A DNA stretch of 64,000 nt. It comes from Procambarus clarkii. Lineage: Eukaryota; Arthropoda; Malacostraca; Decapoda; Cambaridae. The position numbers and the translations under genes are program-made. The notes under the pieces were generated by a model, which saw only the letters and a program-made list of their open reading frames with translations, was not told where the DNA came from and made no database searches. Below are positions 1-10,660 of the stretch, piece after piece (position 1 is the first letter of the stretch; the number at the start of each line of letters is the position of its first letter). The stretch covers positions 6,049,536 through 6,113,535 of the forward strand of contig NC_091233.1 in NCBI RefSeq assembly GCF_040958095.1, given 5' to 3'.

Positions 1-960
1 TCAAGTATATATTTAACATGATGAGTATCATAATTCAAGAAATCGAACCTAATGTTCTCTATGTCAGGATAAATGTACAATGTGAGTCACCACACAAGAC
101 ACTGAGAACACTACGGCTGTCTGCCCCTGAAAATCACAAAACACCTTCAGTGGGACCACACCAAATTTGTCACCTTACAGTTCAACTCACCAAGTGTCTG
201 AGCCAAAGTTGGATAGAGAGGGGGTGGAGGGGGTGACAGGCAGAGTCCTCCCGTCCGGCCGACGGCCTGGTCTCGGCTGCTGTTCAATCGTCCAGTCTCG
301 CTGTCTGCTCTGTTCTCTGGTGATGCTCTATGCTCTCGAATGTACAGTTCCCTGGGTATTTATGGGGGGACCCTGGAGCTAACTATCCCTACTAAGTAAA
401 TAGCCTCAGGCCATCTACCTATCACGCCTGGACAGCGACTTGTTTGATGAAGACACCACCAACCGTCTGCAATTATCAACTTCGCAGAAGCAAGGTCAAT
501 TCACACGACCTTACTCCTGGTCAACTTGTAGTCATTAACTCTCTAGAGGTGTGACTTTTTAATTACTACAGGCCGACAATCTGACGCCTCAAATCCTGTC
601 TGACTGACTAATGTTGTATGTAACAAAATATAATTCAACTAAACACCTTTATGGTGTTACTCACTGATCCAATCGTGGATTATTTAATAGATGTTGATTA
701 TTTGACTGAGTCATATAAATGCCAACTAATGCATCTAATTATCTGCTAAAAGCCTAAAGTTTAAATTTCAGGAGACTTGATTCAACTTGAAACAACAAGC
801 AGTAAATACATTTGTCTCAACAATGTTAAAGGTTATTAAGGTATGATCAGCGAGAGGGATCAGACACTATAACTAGGTATGCTTCAAGGAGGCGAGAGGT
901 CATGTATATTCTGCTACAGAGCCGTGACCCTGAACTTTAAGCTTGGTGTGTGTGTTGCAG
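1..960. other. Intronic or upstream sequence, no gene seen
   Basis: No convincing exon, RNA gene or repeat family is visible here. The stretch ends in a run of TGTG followed by TTGCAG, a good splice acceptor for the innexin exon that starts at 961, so at least its 3' part is innexin intron. Short open frames near the left edge have no recognisable domain. Earlier innexin exons, which would encode the first three membrane segments, must lie to the left or outside the window. Confidence 0.5.
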
Positions 961-1136
961 GTTTGTGACTGTGGCCGTCATCTCGACTCTGGGGCTCGTC
1001 TACCGCCTGGCCACCTTCACCCCCACCGTCCGCCACATGCTCCTGCGTAGTCGCTCGCGCCTAGCCTCCTCAGAGAAGGTGAAGGCTATATCACAAAGGT
1101 GTTACATAGGTGACTGGTTCCTCCTCTACATGATAG
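961..1136 (+). CDS. Innexin, penultimate exon (TM4 and start of C-terminal tail)
   Basis: Innexins are four-pass membrane proteins that form invertebrate gap junctions and hemichannels in the plasma membrane. The frame starting at 962 encodes a hydrophobic stretch (VTVAVISTLGLVYRL) that fits the fourth membrane helix, then a basic segment with LLRSRSRLASSEKV, then the hallmark cytoplasmic motif IGDWFLLYM. This order is conserved across arthropod innexins. The exon is bounded by TTGCAG at 955-960 and by a donor, GTACGTGA, from 1137; it ends one base into a codon. Joining to the next exon gives IGDWFLLYM-IA-KNMDP, in phase and matching the family. Seen: the motif, splice sites and phase. Known: innexin domain order. 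Inferred: expression and the exact paralog, which I cannot assign. Upstream exons are not visible, so the gene is partial in this window. Confidence 0.9.
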
Positions 1137-1697
1137 GTACGTGAAGCGTCTCGCCTGTATAAGGTGTTTCAAGCGTCATCACACCTGACTACTTCTTGAA
1201 TAACTTACCCAAAAGTTATCATTTACTTCTCATGTTCACGATTCAATGTGCTTCTCGAGATTAATTTAAGCTAAAGGATCCAGGTAAGTGAACCATAAAA
1301 TCTAGGAACATATACAATTTATCGAAATTCTGTAAGTAGATGAATGTTAGCAGCTGCTGTATTATATAGTTATTATATAAAGGTAAACAAATCCTCGAAT
1401 ATTACTAAATAACATTTACTTCTGTAAATGAAAGTAATTATAACCTACTTCTTTGTAGTCACACATGTTTGTCTAATAAATATTGCTTACCTCTCACTAG
1501 TCACATATGTTTCTGTAATATATATAACTAACATGTCAGCAGCCACATGTTTGTGTAATATATATAACTAACATGTCAGCAGCCACATGTTTGTGTAATA
1601 TATATAACTTGCCTCTCTGTAGTAACGTGTTTGTGTCATAATTATAGCTGACCTCTCTGTAGTTGTGTCTAGTAATGTTAATTGTTTTACCTTTCAG
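1137..1697 (+). other. Innexin intron
   Basis: This AT-rich interval has a donor GTACGT at its left edge and a polypyrimidine acceptor TTACCTTTCAG at its right edge. Inside, at about 1500-1640, a unit of roughly 60 bp containing ACATGTTTGTGTAATATATA is repeated three to four times with changes, a small degenerate tandem repeat. No other feature is seen. Confidence 0.75.
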
Positions 1698-1780
1698 CTA
1701 AGAACATGGATCCGTTTACCTTTAAGGACTTCATTAACGACATAACGCCGACCATAGTGGACAAGGAACACTCCTCCTAG
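1698..1780 (+). CDS. Innexin, terminal exon with stop codon
   Basis: The exon completes the split Ala codon and continues KNMDPFTFKDFINDITPTI, followed by VDKEHSS and a TAG stop at 1778-1780. In innexins the motif IGDWFLLY is normally followed by a KN(M/I)DP-type segment and a short C-terminal tail, so this is the natural end of the protein and not a truncation. The acceptor is TTTCAG at 1692-1697. The 3' untranslated region would begin at 1781, and the 28-bp minisatellite begins about six bases later, so any transcript must either run through it or end very early. No AATAAA was noticed just after the stop. The exon is intact and shows no sign of decay. Confidence 0.9.
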
Positions 1781-1786
1781 TATTGT

Positions 1787-2770
1787 GTCTCCCATGTGGT
1801 GGACCCACCATACATGCTTCCCTATGGTGGACCCACCATACATGCTTCCCTATGGTTGACCCACCATACATGCTTCCCTATGGTGGACCCACCATACAAG
1901 CTTCCCTATGGTGGACCCACCATTCATGCTTCCCTAAGGTGGACCCACCATACATGCTTCCCTATGGTGGACCCACCATACATGCTTCCCTATGGTGGAC
2001 CCACCATACATGCTTCCCTATGGTGGACCCACCATACATGCTTCCCTATGGTGGACCCACCATACATGCTTCCCTATGGTGGACCCACCATACATGCTTC
2101 CCTATGGTGGACCCACCATACATGCTTCCCTATGGTGGACCCACCATACATGCTTCCCTATGGTGGACCCACCATACATACTTCCCTATAGTGGACCCAC
2201 CATTTATGCTTCCCTAAGGTGGACCCACCATACATGCTTCCCTATGGTGGACCCACCATACATGCTTCCCTATGGTGGACCCACCATACATGCTTCCCTA
2301 TGGTGGACCCACCATACATGCTTCCCTATGTTGAACCCATCATACATGCTTCCCTATGGTGGACCCACCATACATGCTTCTCTATGGTGAACCCACCATA
2401 CCGAATTTCCTATAGTGGCACCACCATAACGACTTTCCTATGGTGGTACGACCATTCCCCTTCACCATAGTGGCCCCACCTTATCTGCTTCTCCATGGTA
2501 GACCCACCATATAGGCTTCCCAGTGGTACCACCATCGTACAAGCTTCCCTATAGTGGACCAACCTTACCTCCTTTACCATGTTGGTGCCACCATGTCTGC
2601 TTTCCACTGGCGGCATCATAATGTCTTTACTCCTAAAGGGGCCTCACCATACCTTCCATGGTGAGGCCTCACACTATGGTGACCCCAGTATACCTACTAC
2701 ACCATGGTGGGTACACCATACTTACTACACCATGGTGGGCACACCATACCTCCCTTACCATGGGACTTGA
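1787..2770. repeat. 28-bp minisatellite A
   Basis: A tandem array of a 28-bp unit reads CCCACCATACATGCTTCC followed by CTATGGTGGA. About 20 near-identical copies run to about 2400, then increasingly diverged copies to about 2770. Each unit junction is a palindrome, TATGGTGG-AC-CCACCATA. Because 28 is not a multiple of three, all three + strand frames stay open for long stretches, giving spurious Pro/His/Trp-rich open frames. The array lies where the 3' UTR of the innexin gene should be. Confidence 0.95.
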
Positions 2771-3164
2771 ATAATCCGGCTTTAGCCTATTGGCTCCACA
2801 ATACCCTCCACAGTGTACCATAATGGCCCCATTATACGGGCATCACCACACCGGCCACACCATGAGTGGACGTGCCAGTTCCTACTTAACCATTAATTGT
2901 ATCTAACTACTACTTCACTGAGGCTTCTCCACCGTGCCCATGTTACCATGGTGCCTTGTCATAACTATACTATGTATTCCCCAAAGTGTTTCATAATCAC
3001 TGCTGTCGAACTCTAGTTAATTTCCCAAAACTTCAAGTCTATTGTTGCTGTGTTTAAGCCAGACAGCTATTGGTAACCACTCACAGCCGCCAGATGTGCC
3101 AGCATGAGAGGTGCACTGTTGGTGCTGCTCAAAAGTGACATTTCACCTGTGTGACGCCTCATCA
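2771..3164. other. Transition between minisatellites, no gene
   Basis: Mostly single-copy DNA with scattered CACCAT and CATCATGG motifs that look like decayed members of the neighbouring 28-bp families. No open frame with a recognisable domain is present. Confidence 0.6.
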
Positions 3165-6100
3165 TGGCTGACATACTACTCATTCCCCATTATGGCTGAC
3201 ACACCTTCGTAGCATCATCATGGCTGACACACCATGGTTGCTCCATCATGGCAGCACTCGCGTTAGAATTTTTACCTAACTTATCTCTCACATCACTGAC
3301 GATACACCATGTCTATTGCACTTCTGATGCCCCATCATGCTCACCATGGCTGATACTCCTCTGCTACCCCACCATGGCTGATACTCATTTGCTGCCCCAC
3401 CATGGCTGATACTCCTCTGCTGCCCCACCATGGCTGATACTCCTCTGTTGCCCCACCATGGCTGATACTCCTCTGCTGCCCCACCATGGCTGATACTCCT
3501 CTGCTGCCCCACCATGGCTGATACTCCTCTGCTACCCAACCATGGCTGATACTCCTCTGCTGCCACACCAAGGCTGATACCCCCCTGCTGCCCCACCATG
3601 GCTGGTACCCCCCTTGCTGCCCCACCATGGCTGATACCCCCCTGCTGCCCCACCATGGTTGATACCCTCCTGCTGCCCCAGTATTGCTGATGCCCACCTG
3701 CTGCCCCACCATGGCTGATACCCCCCCCTGCTGCCCCACCATGGCTGGTACCCCTCTGCTGCCCCACCATGGCTGGTACCCCTCTGCTGCCCCACCATGG
3801 CTGATACCCCGCCCCCCCCCGGCTGCCCCAACACGGCTGGTACCCACCTGCTGCCCCACCAAGGCTGGTACCCCTCTGCTGCCCCACCATGGCTGATACC
3901 CCCCCCCCGGCTGCCCCACCATGGCTGGTACCCCTCTGCTGCCCCACCATGGCTGATACCCCCCCCCCCCTCGCTGCCCCACATTGGCTGGTACCGTTCT
4001 GCTGCCCCACCATGGCTGGTTCCCCTCTGCTGCCCGACAATAGCTGGTACCCCTCTGCTGCCCCACCACGACTGGAACCCACCTGCTGCCCCACCATGGC
4101 TGGTACCCACCTGCTGCCCCACATGGCTGGTACCCATCGGCTGCCCCACCATGGCTGGTACCCCTCTGCTGCCCAACAATGGCTGGTACCCCTCTGCTGC
4201 CCCACCAAGGCTGGTACCCCTCTGCTGCCCCACCATCGCTGATACCCCCCCCCCGGCTGCCCCACCATGGCTGGTACCCCTCTGCTGCCCCACCATGGCT
4301 GGTACCCCTCTGCTGCCCCACCATGGCTGGTACCCCTCTGCTGCCCCACCATGGCTGATATCCCCCCCCCCGGCTGCCCCAACACGGCTGGTACCCACCT
4401 GCTGCCCCACCATGGCTGGTACCCACCTGCTGCCCCACCTTGGCTGATATCACCTGCTGCTCCACCATGGCTGGTACCCCTCTGCTCCCCCACCATGGCT
4501 GGTACCCCTCTGCTCCCCCACCATGGCTGGTACCCCTCTGCTGCCCCACCATGGCTGGTACCCCTCTGCTGCCCCACCATGGCTGATACCCCCCCGGCTG
4601 CCCCACCATGGCTGGTACCCCTTTGCTGCCCCACCATGGCTGATACCCCCCCCCCCCGGCTGCCCCACCATGGCTGGTACCCCTCTGCTGCCCCACCAAG
4701 GCTGATACCCCCCCCCCCTCGCTGCCCCACATTGGCTGGTACCGTTCTGCTGCCCCACCATGGCTGGTTCCCCTCTGCTGCCCGACAATAGCTGGTACCC
4801 CTCTGCTGCCCCACCACGACTGGAACCCACCTGCTGCCCCACCATGGCTGGTACCCACCTGCTGCCCCACATGGCTGGTACCCATCGGCTGCCCCACCAT
4901 GGCTGGTACCCCTCTGCTGCCCCACCATGGCTGATACCCCCCCTGGCTGCCCCACCATGGCTGGTACCCCTCTGCTGCCCCACCATGGCTGGTACCCCTC
5001 TGCTGCCCAACCATGGCTGATACCCCCCCCCCGGCTGCCCCACCATGGCTGGTACCCCTCTGCTGCCCCACCATGGCTGATACCCCCCCTCGCTGCCCCA
5101 CATTGGCTGGTACCGTTCTGCTGCCCCACCATGGCTGGTTCCCCTCTGCTGCCCCACAATAGCTGGTACCCACCTGCTGCCCCACCATGGCTGATAACCC
5201 CCCCGGCTGCCCCACCATGGCTGGTACCCCTCTGCTGCCCCACCAAGGCTGGTACCCCTCTGCTGCCCCACCATGGCTGATACCCCCCCCCCCCCCCCGG
5301 CTGCCCCACCATGGCTGGTACCCCTCTGCTGCCCCACCATGGCTGGTACCCCTCTGCTGCCCCACCATGGCTGATACCCCCCCCCCCCGGCGGCCCCAAC
5401 ACGGCTGGTACCCACCTGCTGCCCCACCATGGCTGGTACCCACCTGCTGCCCCACCTTGGCTGATATCACCTGCTGCTCCACCATGGCTGGTACCCCTCT
5501 GCTCCCCCACCAAGGCTGGTACCCCTCTGCTCCCCCACCATGGCTGGCACCCCTCTGCTGCCCCACCATGGCTGGTACCCCTCTGCTGCCCCACCACAGC
5601 TGATACCCCCCCCCCCGGCTGCCCCATCATGGCTGGTACCCCTCTGCTGCCCCACCATGGCTGATACCCCCCCCCCCGGCTGGCCCACCATGGCTGGTAC
5701 CCCTCTGCTGCCTCACCATGGCTGGTACCCCTCTGCTGCCCCACCATGGCTGATACCCCCCTTCCCCTCGCTACCCCACATTGGCTGGTACCGTTCTGCT
5801 GCCCCACCATGGCTGGTTCCCCTCTGCTACCCCACAATAGCTGGTACCCCTCTGCTGCCCCAACATGGCTGGTACCCACCTGCTGCCCCACTATGGCTGG
5901 TACCCACCTGCTGCCCCACCATGGCTGGTACCCCTCGGCTGCCCCACCATGGCTGGTACCCCTCTGCTGCCCCACAATGGCTGGTACCCCTCTGCTGCCC
6001 CACCATTGCTGTACCCACCTGCTGCCCTACCATGGTTGGTACCTCTCTGCTTTCCCACCATGGCTGGTACCCCTCTGCTGCCCCACCATGGCTGGTACCC

Positions 6101-7895
6101 ACCTGCTGCCCCACCTTGGCTGGTACCACCCCCCCTCTGCCCCAATAAGGCTGGTACCCCTCTGCTGCCCCACCATGGCTGATACCCCCCCCCCCTCGCT
6201 GCCCCACATTGGTTGGTACCGTTCTGCTGCCCCACCATGCCTGGTTCCCCTCTGCTGCCCTACAATAGCTGGTACCCCTCTGCTGCCCCACCACGGCTGG
6301 TACCCACCTGCTGCCCTACCATGGCTGGTACCCACCTGCTGCCCCACCATGGCTGGTACCCCTCTGCTGCCCCACAATGGCTGGTACCCCTCTGCTGCCC
6401 CACCATGGCTGTATCCACCTGCTGCCCCACCATGGATGGTACCTCTCTGCTGTCCCACCATGGCTGATATCACCTGCTGCTCCACCATGGCTGGTACCCC
6501 TCTGCTCCCCCACCATGGCTGGTACCCCTCTGCTGCCCCACCATGGCTGGTACCCCTCTGCTGCCCCACCATGGCTGATACCCCCCCCCCCCGGCTGCCC
6601 CACCATGGCTGGTACTCCTCTGCTGCCCCATCATGGCTGATACCCCCCCCCCCGGCTGCCCCACAATGGCTGGTACCCCTCTGCTGCCCCACCATGGCTG
6701 ATACCCCCCCCCTCGCTGCCCCACATTGGCTGGTACCGTTCTGCTGCCCCACCATGGCTGGTTCCCCTCTGCTACCCCACAATAGCTGGTACCCCTCTGC
6801 TGCCCCACCATGGCTGGTACCCACCTGCTGCCCCACAATGGCTGGTACCCACCTGCTGCCCCACCATGGCTGGTACCCCTCGGCTGCCCCACCATGTCTG
6901 TTACCCCTCTGCTCCCCCACCATGGCTGGTACCCCTCTGCTGCCCCACCATGACTGATACCCCCTCTGCTGCCCCACCATGGCTGGTACCCCCCTGCTGT
7001 CCCACCATGGCTGATACCCCCCTGTTGCTCTACCATGGCTGGTACCCCTCTGCTGCCCCACCATGGTTGGTACCCCTCTGCTGCCCCAGTATGGCTGATG
7101 CCCACCTGCTGCCCCACCATGGCTGATACCCCACTGCTGCCTCACCATGGCTGATACCCCCCTTCTGCCCCTCCATGACTGATACCCCCTTGTTGCCCCA
7201 CCATGGCTGGTACCCCTCGGCTGCCCCACCATGGCTGTTACCCCTCTGCTCCCCCACCATGGCTGGTACCCCTCTGCTACCCCACCATGGCTGGTACCCC
7301 TCTGCTGCCCCAATATGGCTGATGCCCACCTGCTGCCCCACCATGGCTGATATCCTCCTGCTGCCCCACCGTGGCTGATACCCCCCTTTTGCCCCACCAT
7401 GGCTGGTACCCCTTTGCTGCCCCACCATGGCTGGTACCCCTCTGCTGCCCCACCATGGCTGGTACCCCTCTGCTGCCACCACCATGGCTGATACCCCTCT
7501 GCTACCCCAGTATGGCTGATGCCCACCTGCAGCCCCACCATGGCTGATACCCCCCCACCCCTGCTGCCCCACCATGGCTGATACCCTCCTGCTGCCCAAC
7601 CATGGCTGATACCCCCCTTTTGCCCCACCATGGCTGGTACCCCTCTGCTGCCCCACCATGGCTGGTACCCCTCTGCTGCCCCAATATGGCTGATGCCCAC
7701 CTGCTGCCCCACCATGGCTGATATCCTCCTGCTGCCCCACCGTGGCTGATACCCCCCTTTTGCCCCACCATGGCTGGTACCCCTTTGCTGCCCCACCATG
7801 GCTGGTACCCACCTGCTGCCCCAACATGGCTGGTACCCACCTGCTGCCCCACTATGGCTGATACCCACCTGCTGCCCCACCATGTTTGCTCTTCA
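3165..7895. repeat. 28-bp minisatellite B with higher-order blocks
   Basis: About 4.7 kb of a 28-bp unit reading CCCACCATGGCTGGTACC then CCTCTGCTGC, with a common variant GGCTGATACC followed by C-runs of variable length. It shares the unit length and the CCCACCAT start with minisatellite A, so the two probably have a common origin. A marked variant (ACATTGGCTGGTACCG) recurs at 3981, 4729, 5100, 5778, 6206 and 6723, showing block duplications; the blocks at 3981 and 4729 share several further rare variants. Neither strand has frequent stops, which creates open frames of up to 895 codons that I do not regard as genes. Confidence 0.95.
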
Positions 7896-8252
7896 GAGAG
7901 TACTCAACCATGGTATATTCCCTGTACTGCCCAACTATGGCCACGAGGCCAACTGGCTGCTCCACCATATCTCAGAACATTTACCCTCAACAGCTGGGCT
8001 CTAACAGCAGCATAACTACAGTAGTTCTAAAAGGAATCGTCATTTGCAGGCATTCTTAAGTGGCTCAAGGTAGACTGAATCAGCCCTCTAATGCCCACTA
8101 CCAGTCCATCATATATGTCCACGCATTATTCTTAAGTAATTGTTCATTTTATAAATGAGTAATATATATTTATATTCACCAAAGATCGATGCCATCTATG
8201 AAGCCATCTCAGAGTAACAGTATATTAATAGCAGGAGAAAACTAATATGTAG
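7896..8252. other. Unique sequence, no gene seen
   Basis: AT-rich single-copy sequence between two tandem arrays. Nothing recognisable is present. Confidence 0.5.
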
Positions 8253-8605
8253 TTAAGGTGTGTATGTTTATGTAGGAGTCTACATAATTATGTGGCGAAG
8301 GTATGTATGTTTATGTAGGAGAGTTTACATAATATAGTGAAGGTTTGTATGTTTATGTAGGAGAGTCTACATAATAATATAGTGAAGGTGTGTATGTTTA
8401 TGTAGGAGAGTCTACATAATAATATAGTGAAGGTGTGTATGTTTATGTAGGAGAGTCTACATAATAATATAATGAAGGTGTGTATGTTTATGTAGGAGAG
8501 TCTACATAATAATATAATGAAGGTGTGTATGTTTATGTAGGAGAGTCTACATAATAATATAGTGAAGGTGTGTATGTTTATGTAGGAGAGTCTACATAAT
8601 AATAA
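8253..8605. repeat. 45-bp tandem repeat, about 8 copies
   Basis: The unit contains GTGTGTATGTTTATGTAG and GAGAGTCTACATAATAATAT. Matching points at 8351, 8396 and 8441 fix the period at 45 bp. The first two copies are more diverged and the later ones nearly identical. Confidence 0.93.
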
Positions 8606-8696
8606 TAATGTTTGTGTTCTCTGTGCTTATAGGCAATATAATATTTTCCGTGAAGAACTTTTATATTAATATCCTGATGCCATTGTTGAGAAGATA

Positions 8697-8719
8697 GACA
8701 GACAGACAGACAGACAGAA
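8697..8719. repeat. Short (GACA)n microsatellite
   Basis: Five to six tandem GACA units. The following 400 bases, to about 9120, are purine-rich single-copy DNA with no gene seen. Confidence 0.9.
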
Positions 8720-9164
8720 GACGATCAGAGAGGAACTGCTCATTTCTTCCCGCCCTTACAAAGTATAGGAAAAAAGTGTGTGGAATTGAATAAGTAATTA
8801 GATAGAAGTCACTAATTCATTGATAGGTAAGATAAAAGAATTACAGTATAAGAGACGGAATATAGGGATGAAGAACGGAATAATACAGACCGGAAATAAA
8901 TGTTAGGACGATGTTAAATGTTAACATTTAAGGATATGTTAAGCGCAAAAGAGGGATTAGTAGACAGAAAATGAGAACATATGATAGAGAATGATGGAGG
9001 AGGGAGAAGGAAGCATAGACGGCAAGGAAAGATGAAAACAACAACTTGTAAAAAACAAAAGTTTAGTGAAACAATCAATTTGATTGAGACAAACAGGTGG
9101 TTAATGTCTGATTAGTATGATAACTAGGTCGTCTGTGGGTCACGTGACCTCCAGGAGTGTGTGA

Positions 9165-9330
9165 CCTCCCGTCTCCCTAATGACAGGTCCACGAGGGCCT
9201 CCCGTCTCCCTAATGACGGGTCCACGAGGGCCTCCCGTTTCCCTAATGACGGGTCCACGAGGGCCTCCCGTCTCCCTAATGACGGGTACACGAGGGCCTC
9301 CCGTCTCCCTAATGACGAGTCCACGAAAGA
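9165..9330. repeat. 33-bp tandem repeat, about 5 copies
   Basis: Units begin CCTCCCGTCTCCCTAATGAC and end GGGTCCACGAGGG; starts at 9165 and 9198 fix the period at 33 bp. As 33 is a multiple of three, both strands read as an 11-residue peptide repeat (for example GPVIRETGGPR on the minus strand). No homology, splice sites or flanking coding sequence support a gene. Confidence 0.9.
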
Positions 9331-9447
9331 CGGGTGTATAACGTCTCCGTCCATGTGAATGATGCAGTGTTATTTGTTTAATATCGTACTGTACGCACAT
9401 AAGCGTTTAAACATATACACTCGGGGAAACATGCACACCATATCATA

Positions 9448-9470
9448 CACACACACACACACACACACAC
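9448..9470. repeat. (CA)n tract before SINE 1
   Basis: A short perfect CA run that ends where the SINE head begins. It is one of many CA tracts that bound LINE and SINE copies in this window. Confidence 0.9.
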
Positions 9471-9475
9471 ATTGT

Positions 9476-9778
9476 GGGGCCTCGTAGCCTGGTGGATAGC
9501 GCGCAGGGCTCGTAATTCTGTGGCGCGGGTTCGATTCCCGCACGAGGCAGAAACAAATGGGCAAAGTTTCTTTCACCCTAAGTGCCCCTGTTACCTAGCA
9601 GTAAATAGGTACCTGGGAGTTAGTCAGCTGTAACGGGCTGCTTCCTGGGGTGTGTGTGTGTGGTGTGGAAAAAAAAAGTAGTTAGTAAACAGTTGATTGA
9701 CAGTTGAGAGGCGGGCCGAAAGAGCAAAGCTCAACCCCCGCAAAAACACAACTAGTAAACACACACACACACACACAC
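9476..9778 (+). mobile_element. tRNA-derived SINE 1, Thr(CGU)-like head
   Basis: The head at 9479-9548 folds as a tRNA: a perfect 7-bp acceptor GCCTCGT/ACGAGGC, a T stem GCGGG/CCCGC with loop TTCGATT, and an anticodon loop CTCGTAA that would read CGU (Thr-like). A-box-like TAGCCTGGTGG and B-box GGTTCGATTCC give an internal Pol III promoter. The body contains GGGCAAAGTTTCTTTCACCC and ACCTGGGAGTTAGTCAGC. The tail (TTGATTGACAGTTGAGAGG and onward) matches the 3' end of the CR1/L2-like LINEs here and ends in (CA)n. It carries no protein and would be moved by a LINE enzyme in trans. Confidence 0.92.
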
Positions 9779-9794
9779 TCACAGGTCAAGCGGG

Positions 9795-10553
9795 ATGGTA
9801 AGACAACAGAATGCAGCTGGAGGAGAGGGACTGGACGAGTCATTCATGGAGATGATTGCTAAGGCATGGAAGGAAGTCAGTGGGGAATTGAAGGACCTGA
9901 GGGAAACTATATATAAGCTGCATATAGAACTAAGTGCAGCACAAGAAGAGATAAAAAGCCTAAAAACAGGCCCTCGTCAGACTCTGGCCCAGGGGACCAA
10001 CCCCCAGGTACCAGGAGATGTAGCAATGGCAGGGACCCCTACAATTGGCCCAACCTTTGCTGAAATGCTCAAGAGCCCAGGAGCAATGTCCACAATCAAG
10101 GAAGTTGTAATGAAAGCAGTAACCTTCCAGGAGGCAGCTAGATGCACAAGCCAGCTAATGGAAAGGAAAAGAGCTGTAGTAGTGGTAGGTGTGAAGGAAC
10201 AAGAGGGCTCCACAAGGGAGGAATCTAGGAATAAAGACTAAGCTGAAGTGGCAGGAATATTAAAGGAGATAGGAATGGAAGGGGATGAACGAGACATAGA
10301 ACAGTTTTTCCGGATTGGCCAGTACAACAGAGACAAAATGAGATTGATCAAGGTAGTATTCAACAGCGAGGACATCAAAGAGGAAATCCTAGTAAAGAAG
10401 AGCAAATTGAGGTATGCAAGGAACTACAAAGAGGTATATGTTCAGAGGGACATGACCAGAGACGAGATAGTAAGGGCAGCAGATGCAAGGAAAAGGCGCA
10501 AGGAGAGGGAAGAGAGCCAGGGAACCTCAGCCTCCAACCCAGCAATCTCATAG
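9795..10553 (+). pseudogene. LINE A ORF1 (nucleic-acid-binding protein)
   Basis: ORF1 proteins of CR1/L2-type LINEs bind element RNA in a cytoplasmic ribonucleoprotein. This one starts at ATG 9795, eleven bases after the element's left edge. Residues 15-60 are rich in Glu, Lys and Leu (MIAKAWKEVSGELKDLRETI) and look like a coiled coil. The middle has MERKRAVVVVGVKEQEG and the later part has FRIGQYNRDKMRLIKVVF and VQRDMTRDE, a pattern I associate with RRM-like ORF1 proteins. The C terminus is basic. One in-frame TAA at 10239-10241 interrupts it; LINE F has Lys at the same place, so the change is a simple nonsense mutation. The frame is otherwise open to 10553. Length is about 252 codons. Confidence 0.85.
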
Positions 10554-10660
10554 GGGAGTGGGGAGCCCCAATCCAGCAACCCAGGAACCCCAGGGGAAAA
10601 TACAACACCCCAGCCCACCACCCAATAGGGCCCTCCCTACCCCGCAGCACAAACTCTTCC

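Noticed and set aside
1783-2470. Pro/His/Trp-rich repeat proteins on the plus strand
   Set aside because: Same cause, from minisatellite A.
3288-5975. An 895-codon minus-strand open frame (Gln/Gly/Trp-rich) and similar frames on both strands
   Set aside because: They lie entirely inside a 28-bp minisatellite whose unit has few stops. Since 28 is not a multiple of three, all frames stay open. No start context, splice sites or homology.
1787-9330. CRISPR-like array
   Set aside because: The repeats are contiguous with no unique spacers, and the genome is eukaryotic.
9124-9400. 11-residue repeat proteins on the minus strand and plus strand
   Set aside because: The 33-bp tandem unit keeps any frame open on both strands; no supporting homology or gene structure.
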